Origin: Gillisella vitis
GTDB taxonomy: Bacteria; Pseudomonadota; Alphaproteobacteria; Rhizobiales; Rhizobiaceae
Assembly: GCF_021559775.1 (NCBI RefSeq)
Contig: NZ_CP056048.1
Coordinates: 806,001 to 870,000, forward strand
Direction: 5' to 3'
DNA: 64,000 bases
The notes below the pieces were generated by a model that was not told the DNA's origin, made no database searches, and saw only the letters and a list, made by a program, of their open reading frames with translations. The stretch's first letter is position 1. Each line of letters begins with the position of its first letter. Positions 31,885 through 40,270 of this stretch are shown here, piece after piece. A program made the translations under genes and the position numbers.

Positions 31885-34881
31885 TCAGTCAAGTGTCAGT
31901 TCGCGCAAGGCCGCCGCATCCCGTGCCGAAACATCGGGATAATCAGGGTCGGAGCCGACATCGTCGGTGATCCGCCAGGAGCGGGCGCATTTGCGGCCCT
32001 GCGCCAATTTCGGCTCGACGGAGACCGCCCCTACATCTGACAACCGGAAGGCATCGGACGGACCCTCGCCCTGAACCACCGAAATGGCCGAGGTGATGCA
32101 GATTTCAGCGAAATCCTGCCCCTCAAGCGCGGCCAGCAGATCGGCATCGGCAATATGCACAACGGGAGCTGCTTCCAGCGAGGAGCCGATGCGCTTGTCC
32201 TTGCGCTCCACTTCCAGCGCGCCGGTCACGACGCTGCGCACCTTGCGGATCTTTGCCCATTTGCCGTCCAGCACTTGGTTCAGCCACTGCGCCGGGATCG
32301 CCGGGAACTGTTCCAGATGCACGGAAACCGCATCCGGGTTGCGCGACAGCCAGGCTTCCTCTGTGGTGAAGGGCAGCATTGGCGCCAGCCACAGCACCAT
32401 GCAATCGAACAGCTTGCGGATCACGAACAGGGAAGCACGGCGGCGCGGCGATGATGGCGCGTCGCAATAGAGCGCATCCTTGCGGATATCAAAGTAGAAG
32501 GCCGATAGCTCGACATTGGCAAAATCGGTCAGTGCACGGGTGATCTTCTTGAACTCGAAAGCGTCATAGCTGTCGCGCACAAGCACATCCAGCTCGGCCA
32601 GCCGATGCAGCATCAGCTTTTCCAGCTCTGGCAGCGCGTCATAGGCAATGTCTTCGCCATGGTCATGGGCAAGCGTGCCGAGCATCCAGCGAACCGTATT
32701 GCGGATTTTGCGGTAGGCATCGACATTGGTCTGGATGATGGCTTTACCCAGACGCTGATCTTCCCAATAATCGGTGTTCATCACCCAAAGGCGCAGGATA
32801 TCGGCACCGGACTGGGCCATAACATCCTGAGGCGAAATGGTATTGCCGATGGATTTCGACATTTTACGACCATCTTCCGCCATGGTGAAGCCATGGGTGA
32901 TGACGGCATTATAGGGTGCGCGGCCACGGGTGGCGCAGGATTCCAGCAAGGATGAGTGGAACCAGCCGCGATGCTGATCAGAGCCTTCGAGATAGACATC
33001 AGCAGGCCATTTCAGGTCCGGGCGATCTTCCAGCGTAAAGGTGTGGGTGCAGCCCGAATCGAACCACACATCCAGAATGTCGCGCACCTGCGTCCAACGC
33101 TCTTGGTTTGGCACGCCTTCGAGGAAACGTTCCTTGGCACCGTCAGCAAACCATGCATCCGCACCTTCCACCTCAAAGGCTTCCAGAATGCGGGCATTGA
33201 CGGTCTCGTCTTGCAAGACCTCACCAGCCTCATCGGCAAACACGCAGATCGGAACGCCCCATGCGCGCTGACGCGACAGCACCCAATCCGGGCGGCCTTC
33301 GATCATGGCGCGCAGACGGTTCTGGCCAGCGGCGGGCACAAAACGGGTGTCGTCAATGGCGCCAAGGGCGCGGGAGCGCAGCGTGGTACCATCGCCCAAT
33401 TCCTTGTCCATATAGACAAACCATTGCGGCGTGTTGCGGAAGATCACTGGCTTCTTGGAGCGCCATGAATGAGGGTATTCGTGCTTGTAGCGGCGCTGTA
33501 CGGCAAACAAACTGTTCGACTTTTTCAATGCCTCGATTACCCGCTCGTTGGCATCGCCCTTCTTGCCGTTGTCATCCATCACGCGAGCAGCGCCACCTTC
33601 AGCCGAGGGGCCAAAGCCGGGAGCGTCTTCGGTGTAGAAGCCAGCGTCATCGACGGTAAAGGGGATTTTAGTGGAGATACCACGTTCGTCGAGCCAACGA
33701 GCCGCCGACATCCATGCGTCAAAGTCTTCACGGCCATGACTTGGTGCCGTGTGAACGAACCCTGTACCGGCATCATCGGTGACGTGATCACCGTCGATAA
33801 GGGGAACTACGAATTTATAGCCTTCGCCGAGACCTTTCAAAGGATGATCACATGTGATGGCCGCTAAATCGCCAACCGATACATCGCTACGCAACTCAAG
33901 CTTTATTTTAGCTTTAGCCTCACAATCTTTGACCAAGCGCTTGGCGAAAACCAGCCTTTCGCCCGGTTGCGGTCCAAAACCGTTGGTCGCCTCAGTGACT
34001 TCATAGAGGCCGTATTCGATCTCTGACGAAAATGAGATGGCGCGATTGCCGGGAATGGTCCACGGCGTTGTGGTCCAGATTACAACATGAGCTCCGTTTA
34101 ATCCGATCAAGTTTAAATACTGTTCAGCGGTGTACCATGCTTCGCTAGGAACAAAACCGCCTGGGCCAGCTTTGCTAGAATCATAACGACTTTCAGACAT
34201 TCCCGTCACCGGAAACTTCACCCAAATCGTATCACTTTCAACCTCGTGATACTCCACCTCGGCTTCGGCCAAGGCGGTGCGTTCCACCACCGACCACATG
34301 ATCGGCTTGGAGCCACGATAGAGCTGGCCACTCTTGGCGATTTTCAACAATTCGCCAGCGATGCGGGCTTCCGCGTGGAAATTCATGGTGGTGTAGGGAT
34401 TTTCAAAATCGCCCTCGATACCGAGGCGTTTGAACTCTTCCGACTGCACCTTGATCCAACCGGAGGCAAAATCACGGCATTCCTGACGGAATTCGTTGAT
34501 CGGAACGTCGTTCTTGTCCTTGCCCTTTTCGCGGTATTTTTCCTCGATCTTCCACTCGATCGGAAGGCCGTGGCAATCCCAGCCGGGGACGTAATTGCTA
34601 TCAAACCCGCGCATCTGGAATGAGCGGGTGATTACGTCTTTGAGGATTTTGTTCAGCGCGTGGCCGATATGGATATTGCCGTTGGCGTAAGGAGGACCAT
34701 CGTGCAGCACGAATTTTTCGCGGCCAGCCGAGGAGGCGCGCAGCTTCTTGTAAAGCCCCATCTGCTGCCAGCGGGCAACGATTTCCGGCTCTTTTTGCGG
34801 CAGGCCTGCGCGCATCGGAAACTCCGTCTGCGGCAGGGCCAGCGTGGCGGAATAGTCTTTTTTATCAGTGGTCTCGGTCAT
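31885..34881 (-). CDS. ileS: Isoleucine--tRNA ligase
   Basis: Class I synthetase that charges tRNA-Ile and hydrolyses mischarged valine. The 998 residues include the HIGH motif in YANGNIHIGHALNKILKD, the CP1 editing domain with VVIWTTTPWTIPGNRAISF, and the KMSKS loop in DGRKMSKSIGNTI. The C-terminal zinc finger seen in E. coli is not formed: only KCARSW remains, as I recall for other alphaproteobacteria. Bases about 33780-34250, within the N-terminal/CP1 part, are AT-richer with other codon choice than flanks, hinting at recombination. A 484-bp leader with a dispersed repeat lies upstream. Confidence 0.96.
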   Translation of the reverse strand: MTETTDKKDYSATLALPQTEFPMRAGLPQKEPEIVARWQQMGLYKKLRASSAGREKFVLHDGPPYANGNIHIGHALNKILKDVITRSFQMRGFDSNYVPGWDCHGLPIEWKIEEKYREKGKDKNDVPINEFRQECRDFASGWIKVQSEEFKRLGIEGDFENPYTTMNFHAEARIAGELLKIAKSGQLYRGSKPIMWSVVERTALAEAEVEYHEVESDTIWVKFPVTGMSESRYDSSKAGPGGFVPSEAWYTAEQYLNLIGLNGAHVVIWTTTPWTIPGNRAISFSSEIEYGLYEVTEATNGFGPQPGERLVFAKRLVKDCEAKAKIKLELRSDVSVGDLAAITCDHPLKGLGEGYKFVVPLIDGDHVTDDAGTGFVHTAPSHGREDFDAWMSAARWLDERGISTKIPFTVDDAGFYTEDAPGFGPSAEGGAARVMDDNGKKGDANERVIEALKKSNSLFAVQRRYKHEYPHSWRSKKPVIFRNTPQWFVYMDKELGDGTTLRSRALGAIDDTRFVPAAGQNRLRAMIEGRPDWVLSRQRAWGVPICVFADEAGEVLQDETVNARILEAFEVEGADAWFADGAKERFLEGVPNQERWTQVRDILDVWFDSGCTHTFTLEDRPDLKWPADVYLEGSDQHRGWFHSSLLESCATRGRAPYNAVITHGFTMAEDGRKMSKSIGNTISPQDVMAQSGADILRLWVMNTDYWEDQRLGKAIIQTNVDAYRKIRNTVRWMLGTLAHDHGEDIAYDALPELEKLMLHRLAELDVLVRDSYDAFEFKKITRALTDFANVELSAFYFDIRKDALYCDAPSSPRRRASLFVIRKLFDCMVLWLAPMLPFTTEEAWLSRNPDAVSVHLEQFPAIPAQWLNQVLDGKWAKIRKVRSVVTGALEVERKDKRIGSSLEAAPVVHIADADLLAALEGQDFAEICITSAISVVQGEGPSDAFRLSDVGAVSVEPKLAQGRKCARSWRITDDVGSDPDYPDVSARDAAALRELTLD

Positions 34882-35365
34882 GATCTAGCCATAGATGAGA
34901 GGCGGCAAGAGTGCGCCTGAAAGAAGAGAAAGTCGGTGACGGGGCGTGGCAGAGCACACGCCGAAAACCCGGACCCTCCGGCAGCTCCTAGAGCGCGCGG
35001 AAGGCCGGGCCAATAATTCGCCCGATACTACGGAAAGCTATGGTCAACCCGACTGTTCTCATGATGGCGTTTGTTTAAGCGGTTTCACACCGAAAGAGAA
35101 GAGGGAAAGAGACGAGGGAAAACAACAAAGCCTTGCGACCTCTATGATGTTTTTAAGGGGCAGCCTCCCTTTCGTCGTCATGCTCGGCCTTGTGCCGAGT
35201 ATCTAACCACATGGGCCACACACGATTGTCAACTTACGTCAGCGCAACATCATGCCACGGCAGACCCTCGGGACAAGCCCGAGGGTGACGGCCGCGAGGA
35301 TGACGGCACCGTCAAACGAAGCACCACCAGCGAGTCGGTAGAAGCCGCCGCGCTGGTGGACAATC
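34882..35365. other. Gap upstream of ileS holding a dispersed repeat
   Basis: Between the starts or ends of ileS and mctP (both minus). Apart from the hairpin repeat at 35172-35310 nothing supportable was found; an open frame at 34946-35206 has no gene-like composition. The ileS promoter should lie just beyond 34881. Confidence 0.4.
35172..35310. repeat. Dispersed repeat with two short hairpins
   Basis: CTCGGC-cttgt-GCCGAG at 35183-35199 and CCCTCGGG-acaag-CCCGAGGG at 35265-35285 share a loop motif. The flanking phrases (TCGTCATGCTCGGCCTTGTG and AGCCCGAGGGTGACGGC) are, from memory, a common intergenic repeat in rhizobial and other alphaproteobacterial genomes. It is located just after the mctP 3' end. 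Confidence 0.6.
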
Positions 35366-36841
35366 TCACGCCCGCGCCGGTACCTTGGCAGGGGTGATCA
35401 GGTTAACCACCACCGCCACAACAATATTGGCCACGAGTGCCAGAATGCCGGTATAGACGGTGAACTGCGTGTCCCCGAAGCTCAGCGTATGCAGCGGCTT
35501 TAAACCATTCAGCCAGACCAGCCAGGTGCCGCCGACAAAGCCGACCACCCAGCCCGCCAGCAGGCCGGGAACCCGGAACCAGTTGGAAAACAGCCCGAAA
35601 ATCAACGCTGGAAGGGTCTGCAAGATCCAGACACCGCCCAGAAGCTGAAGATCCAGCGCAAACTGGGTCGGCAGGAAGACAATCACCAGCAGCGCCCCAA
35701 CCTTGACCACCAGCGAGGTGATTTTTGCCACCTGCGCTTCACCTGCATGCGACACATCCGGGTTGACATAGGCCTTCCAGAAATTGCGGGTGAACAGATT
35801 GGCGGCACCAATGCTCATCACTGCGGCTGGCACCAGAGCACCAATGGCGATGGCAGCAAAGGCAAAGCCCGCAAACCAGCTTGGAAACAGCGTCTGGAAC
35901 AGCATCGGCACGATGTCATTCGGGGTGGCCGGTTTCAGTCCTGCCGCATGGCCCATATAGCCCAGCAGCGCCAAAAGCCCCAATAGCAGCGTATAGGCGG
36001 GGAGCAACATGGCATTCTTGCGGATGGTATTGGCACCGTTCGAGGCAAAAATTCCCGTCAGCGTGTGCGGATACATGAAGGCCGCCAGTGCCGAACCGAA
36101 GGCCAGCGTCGCATAGGCCACATATTGATTGCCACCCAGCAACAGCCCGCCGGAGCCCTTGGCCTGGAAGGCCGCATCGGCGCTGGCAAACACATTGGCA
36201 TAGCCGCCAAGCTTCATCGGGATCGCGGCGACGGCAACAATCACCACGATATAGATCATGATGTCCTTGACGAAAGCGATCAGCGCCGGAGCGCGCAAGC
36301 CTGCGGAATAGGTGTAGAGCGCCAGAATGATAAAGGACACCATCAGTGGCACTTCGCCATGCAGGCCAAGCGCTTTCAGCACGGCGGCCATGCCGACCAG
36401 CTGAAGAGCGATGTAGGGCATGGTGGCAATCACCCCTGTCAGCGCTACCACCAGCTCCAAAGCGCGAGAGCCGTATTGGCCATGCACGACATCGCCTGCG
36501 GTCACATAGCCGTGCTCCTTGGCACGCCGCCACAAAACCGGCATGACCAGAAATACGAAGGGATAGACAATGATCGTGTAGGGCAGCGCGAAGAACCCAT
36601 AGGCGCCAACCGCATAGACCAGCGCCGGAACGGCAATGACCGTATAGGCGGTATAGAAATCGCCACCCACCAGAAACCAGGTGATCCAGGTGCCGAATTT
36701 GCGCCCGCCCAGACCCCATTCATCGATATGGGCCATGGTCTCCGGCTTGCGCCAGCGCGAGGCGACAAAACCCATGACGGTGACAAGCGCGAAGAAGAAG
36801 ATGAAGACGGCAAGCGCCGTGGGATCGATCTCAGTCATCAT
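35366..36841 (-). CDS. mctP: Monocarboxylate permease, MctP-type sodium:solute symporter
   Basis: A 491-residue inner-membrane symporter of the SSS family with about 13 hydrophobic helices. Early landmarks are WGLGGRKFGTWITWFLVGG and DFYTAYTVIAVPALVYAVGA; these and the pairing with a DUF3311 protein match the Rhizobium leguminosarum lactate/pyruvate/alanine permease MctP. The ATG at 36841 (or the next codon at 36838) overlaps the end of the DUF3311 gene and is preceded by AGGAG inside it, so translation is coupled. The MctSR two-component regulator known from R. leguminosarum is not next to it. Confidence 0.9.
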   Translation of the reverse strand: MMTEIDPTALAVFIFFFALVTVMGFVASRWRKPETMAHIDEWGLGGRKFGTWITWFLVGGDFYTAYTVIAVPALVYAVGAYGFFALPYTIIVYPFVFLVMPVLWRRAKEHGYVTAGDVVHGQYGSRALELVVALTGVIATMPYIALQLVGMAAVLKALGLHGEVPLMVSFIILALYTYSAGLRAPALIAFVKDIMIYIVVIVAVAAIPMKLGGYANVFASADAAFQAKGSGGLLLGGNQYVAYATLAFGSALAAFMYPHTLTGIFASNGANTIRKNAMLLPAYTLLLGLLALLGYMGHAAGLKPATPNDIVPMLFQTLFPSWFAGFAFAAIAIGALVPAAVMSIGAANLFTRNFWKAYVNPDVSHAGEAQVAKITSLVVKVGALLVIVFLPTQFALDLQLLGGVWILQTLPALIFGLFSNWFRVPGLLAGWVVGFVGGTWLVWLNGLKPLHTLSFGDTQFTVYTGILALVANIVVAVVVNLITPAKVPARA

Positions 36842-37028
36842 GGGGCATGCTCCTGTAGGCGATGTAAATCAGGAGCGATGTCAGGGGTACCCACATCAAC
36901 TGGTACCAATAGAAAAATGGAAAGCCGAACAGTGAAGGCTCACGAATATTATAAAATGGAACCCATAACAGGCCAATATACGGAATAACCAGCAGCCAGC
37001 AGGCCGCTGTCCAAATACGTTTTTGCAT
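36831..37028 (-). CDS. DUF3311 small membrane protein
   Basis: A 65-residue protein with two hydrophobic helices, WTAACWLLVIPYIGLLWVPF and FFYWYQLMWVPLTSLLIYIA, and a short polar end MPHDD. DUF3311 proteins are encoded directly ahead of SSS permeases and likely assist or form part of the carrier, like YhjB/ActP-associated small proteins. GGAGAGGG is correctly spaced before the ATG at 37028. It overlaps mctP by 11 bases. Confidence 0.88.
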   Translation of the reverse strand: MQKRIWTAACWLLVIPYIGLLWVPFYNIREPSLFGFPFFYWYQLMWVPLTSLLIYIAYRSMPHDD

Positions 37029-37159
37029 GAAACCCTCTCCCGCAAAAGCTGAGGCGCAACTGCATTGCGCGCCTCAAAGCCTCGCAATCATTTCCGATTC
37101 ACAGCAAGGCTGCAACCTGAAACAGAAAGTCTTACGGTTGGAAAAGAGGGTACGTCCCG

Positions 37160-37420
37160 TCAGGCGGCTGGAGCGCGGATGTGGTCGCTGGTGAATCGCC
37201 CCAATTCCACAGTCACCGAGGCGGGCGCACGGCAAATCTCGTTCATGTGGTGATCGCATTCGCTGGCGGCAAAGCGCAAGGCGGCGTCCTCCGTTGCAAA
37301 GAGACCTCCAACCTGGCCTGCCCGATCATGCACGACCCACCAGCCATGATGATCCCGTCCGATGGTAAAGCGCGGCCCGGTCTTTTTGAAGGGTGAAATA
37401 TTATCCGACATAGTGCCCAT
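37160..37420 (-). CDS. Small conserved hypothetical protein
   Basis: An 86-residue soluble protein starting MGTMSDNISPFKK. The middle, FTIGRDHHGWWVVHDRAGQVGGLFATEDAALRFAASEC, read as a strand-strand-helix unit, resembles the small DUF2188-like fold in which a WxV strand is followed by a helix. AAAGGAG stands nine bases ahead of the ATG at 37420, better than for the neighbouring Met codons at 37429 and 37411. No function is known. A family-2 repeat lies just upstream. Confidence 0.7.
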   Translation of the reverse strand: MGTMSDNISPFKKTGPRFTIGRDHHGWWVVHDRAGQVGGLFATEDAALRFAASECDHHMNEICRAPASVTVELGRFTSDHIRAPAA

Positions 37421-37448
37421 GGTGAGCATCTCCTTTGACTGAAGAGAT

Positions 37449-37535
37449 TATACAAAGAGTCATTGAAAATGACTCTTTGTATTCCTTTTGAAAATATCCC
37501 AAGCCTCTGACGCATTTGAGATATTTTCAATTTTT
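37449..37535. repeat. Family-2 double-hairpin repeat, copy 2
   Basis: A perfect 15-bp stem (ATACAAAGAGTCATT at 37450-37464 with 37468-37482) with a three-base loop is followed by an 11-bp stem (TTGAAAATATC at 37488-37498 with 37520-37530). The second hairpin loop holds the family core CCAAGCCTCTGACGCATTT. It lies between the dapA-like gene and the small hypothetical gene. Confidence 0.8.
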
Positions 37536-37572
37536 CAAGTCGAGGATGCGCCAGCATCTTCGAGGCTTGGTA

Positions 37573-38490
37573 TTAAGAGGCCTTGGCAGATGTTTTTACA
37601 GAATGATTGCCAAGGAGGGTGATGGCGGTGCGTATCAGCGCCTGCGCCTCGTCGCCAACAGGCGTCAAGGGCAAACGCAATTCCGGGGTCAAGCACCGGA
37701 TGAGACTGAGCGCTTGTTTGGCGGCAGCGACCGGATGTTCCAGATCAAGTGCCGCAAAGAGCGGCAGCAGCCTGTCCTGAAGCACGCATGCCGCCGCGAT
37801 ATTCCCGTAGCGAAAGGCATTGTGCATGGAGGCGACCTGGCGCGGTGCGATATTGGCGGACAACGAAAAGCCGCCATGCCCACCTGCTAGCGTGAAGGCA
37901 AGTGCGCTGCGATCATGGCCCGAATACCAATGTATACGGGCGCGGCAGGCGGCGGACACCTGCGCCAGACGGGTAACATCGCCGGTGCAATCCACCAGCC
38001 CGACAACCGAGGGTACGCATACCAAGGCTTCCGCCAGATCCGGCGTAATATCGACAGCGCTTCGTGCCGGGCAATTGACGATAACCAGCGGAAGGTCAAC
38101 CGCCTCAGCCACGGTTTTGATATGGGCAAGCAAGCCCTTCTGTGACGGCTTGCTATAAAACGGGGCAACCAGAAGAGCCGCATCTGCCCCAAGCGCCTTT
38201 GCATGCAACGTCAACTCCAGGCTGCTGCGCGTACAATTGGTGCCCGTGCCAACAAGAACCGGAACAGCGCCTTTTGCTGCGGCGACAGCGGTTCGGATGA
38301 CGGCAGCGCGCTCGTCATGCGTCAAGCTGTAGGCTTCGCTATTTTCCCCGCAGACCACCAAGCCGGCCATTCCGGACTGGATCTGATATTCGATCAGGCT
38401 GGCAAGGCCCGCGTGATCGACCTCGCCATTGCTAAACGGGGTAATGAGATCTGCATAAGCGCCATCGGGCAGAAGGCGAGGCATGAACAT
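37573..38490 (-). CDS. DapA-fold protein lacking the Schiff-base lysine
   Basis: A 305-residue member of the DHDPS/N-acetylneuraminate lyase TIM-barrel family by full-length similarity to DapA (for example PFYSKPSQKGLLAHIKTVAE and LAGGHGGFSLSANIAPRQ). Key residues are gone: the lysine of GIKEATG is valine (GLVDCTGD, residue 166), the tyrosine of LYNVP is valine (IVNCP, 138), and the TT pair of GTTGE is EN (CGENSE, 49-50), while the RS of the arginine site is kept. It therefore cannot work by the class I aldolase route and is probably a pseudoenzyme or a repurposed protein. ATG at 38490 follows GGAG; the frame is open to 38535. A 136-residue gene lies 16 bp upstream, likely co-transcribed. Confidence 0.85.
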   Translation of the reverse strand: MFMPRLLPDGAYADLITPFSNGEVDHAGLASLIEYQIQSGMAGLVVCGENSEAYSLTHDERAAVIRTAVAAAKGAVPVLVGTGTNCTRSSLELTLHAKALGADAALLVAPFYSKPSQKGLLAHIKTVAEAVDLPLVIVNCPARSAVDITPDLAEALVCVPSVVGLVDCTGDVTRLAQVSAACRARIHWYSGHDRSALAFTLAGGHGGFSLSANIAPRQVASMHNAFRYGNIAAACVLQDRLLPLFAALDLEHPVAAAKQALSLIRCLTPELRLPLTPVGDEAQALIRTAITLLGNHSVKTSAKAS

Positions 38491-38506
38491 GAACGGCTCC
38501 AAAGGT

Positions 38507-38917
38507 TCAAGCAGACGCGCGGGACCGCGCCACAACGATCAGCACCGACAGAATGGCCGCCGCCCGGTCACAATGCGTTGCGGACACCATTTGATCAGGC
38601 TCTCCCTCTCTGAGAACAGCGATACGGCATGACCAGCGTCCTGAGGCACATTGCAGATTGCGAATTTCAATTTCGGGATTGGCATTGGCTGCCAGCATCA
38701 ACACGGCATCGAATATCGCGCCGGCGGCTGTCAGCGCGCAGAGCCTGGAATAAAGGCGAGGATTGCTGCGGCACGCCGCAAGCATCGGAATCGCGCGCAC
38801 CGCATCCCATATGTGGTTTTCACGCAAATGGGATGCATCGGATACACGCTGCGACAACACGTCCAGCGGATCGGTGATTTTGTGGCAATAGCTTTCGGCC
38901 ACGTCCTTGGCAGGCAT
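38507..38917 (-). CDS. Hypothetical protein upstream of the DapA-like gene
   Basis: A 136-residue soluble protein with five cysteines. It begins MPAKDVAESYCHKITDPLDV and includes a helical middle (YSRLCALTAAGAIFDAVLML) and a strand-rich end CASGRWSCRIAVL before HCDRAAAILSVLIVVARS. GGAAAG precedes the ATG. No family was recognised. Its stop lies 16 bp before the start of the DapA-like pseudoenzyme, so the two are probably one transcript and may act together. Confidence 0.6.
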   Translation of the reverse strand: MPAKDVAESYCHKITDPLDVLSQRVSDASHLRENHIWDAVRAIPMLAACRSNPRLYSRLCALTAAGAIFDAVLMLAANANPEIEIRNLQCASGRWSCRIAVLREGEPDQMVSATHCDRAAAILSVLIVVARSRASA

Positions 38918-38973
38918 CGTCTTGACTTTCCACTGCGGGGGAATTGCGGCGCATCATTTCCAGCGCGCTATGA

Positions 38974-39165
38974 TCAGGCGATCAGCGCCACGGACAGCAT
39001 GAGCATGCTGAACAACCCGAAGGCCCAGACGATGCGGTTTATCCGTGCGCGGTTTTTGCGATCATGCCGGACTCTACGGGAGACGCGGGCTCGGGGCATG
39101 CAATAGGCACCCGGCTCGATCGAGGACACACTGAAAAAACAAGGGTCATTGACGATCATGTTCAT
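38974..39165 (-). CDS. Possible small C-tail membrane protein
   Basis: A 63-residue frame with a polar, cysteine-containing N-terminus (MNMIVNDPCFFSVSSIEPG), a basic stretch (RARVSRRVRHDRKNRARIN) and a C-terminal transmembrane helix (VWAFGLFSMLMLSVALIA). The positive-inside arrangement fits a tail-anchored inner-membrane protein. The start could also be GTG at 39183; no clear ribosome site decides. The coding call rests on composition only. Confidence 0.45.
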   Translation of the reverse strand: MNMIVNDPCFFSVSSIEPGAYCMPRARVSRRVRHDRKNRARINRIVWAFGLFSMLMLSVALIA

Positions 39166-39277
39166 GCACTCTGTTGGTGACACGAACGATATAGGCGCGC
39201 CGATATAAGTTCTCGATTGGGAATCTGGTCGCGCTGTATAAATAATTCATAAAGACAGACCGGCTCGTCAGCCGACG

Positions 39278-40258
39278 TCAAAAGGTGATTTTACGGTCCA
39301 GTTCACCCAGAGGCTTAACGCCCGCCAGCAATGCCCTTGCCTCCTCCGCATCGATATTGATCTGGGCGACCAGCGGATCGAGACCCTCGAATTTCCACTC
39401 GTCACGCAGATGTCCGAAGAAGGACACGCCGCAAATTTCTCCATAAAGATCGCCAGAGAAATCGAAAACGAAGGTCTCCAGCAGCGCCGCACCATTTTCT
39501 GTCACCGTCGGGCGATAACCGAAACTGGCGACGCCATCATGCAGCGAACCATCGGCCCGGCGCAGGCGCACGGCATAAATGCCGGGACGCAGGGTAGTTT
39601 CCGGCGAAAGCGCCATATTGGCCGTTGGGAACCCCAGGGTGCGGCCCAGTTGTTGGCCCTTGATCACCTCGGCTTCCACGGTAAAGCGATAGCCAAGCAG
39701 GCCCGCCACCTCGCTGATCGCGCCCTTGGCCAGCAGGCCCCGGATGCGGGTGGAAGAAACAACCTCGGCATTTTCATCGCGGAAGGCATCGAGAAGGGTA
39801 ACGCCGAAACCGTATTGCGCGCCCATCCCCATCAGGAAGGCCGGGCCGCCTTCGCGCCCTTTGCCGAAATGAAAATCGAAGCCGGTCACTACTTGGGCAG
39901 CCCCCAGCCAGTCCACCAGCACGGTCTTGACGAAATCCTCGGCGGAACGCTGCGAAAACTCCCGGTCGAATGGATATTCGATCACCGACTGAAACCCCAT
40001 CGCCTCCAGAAGGCGGGCCTTGAGCGGCGCCGGGGTCAGGCGAAACACTGGGTCTTGCGGGGTGAACACCGCACGGGGATGCGGCTCAAAAGTCAGGACC
40101 AGTGCGGGAACGCCGCGTTGCCGCGCCAGTTCCAGCGCGCGTTCTAGCACGCTTTGGTGGCCACGATGCACGCCATCGAAATTACCGATGGCAACAACGC
40201 CGCCCTTCAGGCTGTCGGGCAGCGGGGTCTTCTTTTCATTGCGGTGAAAAACGGTCAT
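39278..40258 (-). CDS. ribF: Bifunctional riboflavin kinase/FAD synthetase
   Basis: Makes FMN and FAD from riboflavin and ATP. The 326 residues comprise an N-terminal FAD synthetase domain with GNFDGVHRGHQSVLERAL and DFHFGKGREGG, and a C-terminal riboflavin kinase domain starting at about residue 180 with GRTLGFPTANMAL and GVASFGYRPT. Length and order are standard. It lies 12 bp after the HAD phosphatase gene on the same strand, a pairing often found in rhizobia. Confidence 0.95.
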   Translation of the reverse strand: MTVFHRNEKKTPLPDSLKGGVVAIGNFDGVHRGHQSVLERALELARQRGVPALVLTFEPHPRAVFTPQDPVFRLTPAPLKARLLEAMGFQSVIEYPFDREFSQRSAEDFVKTVLVDWLGAAQVVTGFDFHFGKGREGGPAFLMGMGAQYGFGVTLLDAFRDENAEVVSSTRIRGLLAKGAISEVAGLLGYRFTVEAEVIKGQQLGRTLGFPTANMALSPETTLRPGIYAVRLRRADGSLHDGVASFGYRPTVTENGAALLETFVFDFSGDLYGEICGVSFFGHLRDEWKFEGLDPLVAQINIDAEEARALLAGVKPLGELDRKITF

Positions 40259-40270
40259 TGCACTTTCCCG

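Noticed and set aside
34946..35206. 86-residue frame upstream of ileS
   Set aside because: It has no ribosome site and its end lies in a dispersed repeat; no conserved pattern.
39200..39277. FMN riboswitch associated with ribF
   Set aside because: It lies downstream of ribF, which is on the minus strand, and no RFN-like conserved helices were seen upstream of the operon.
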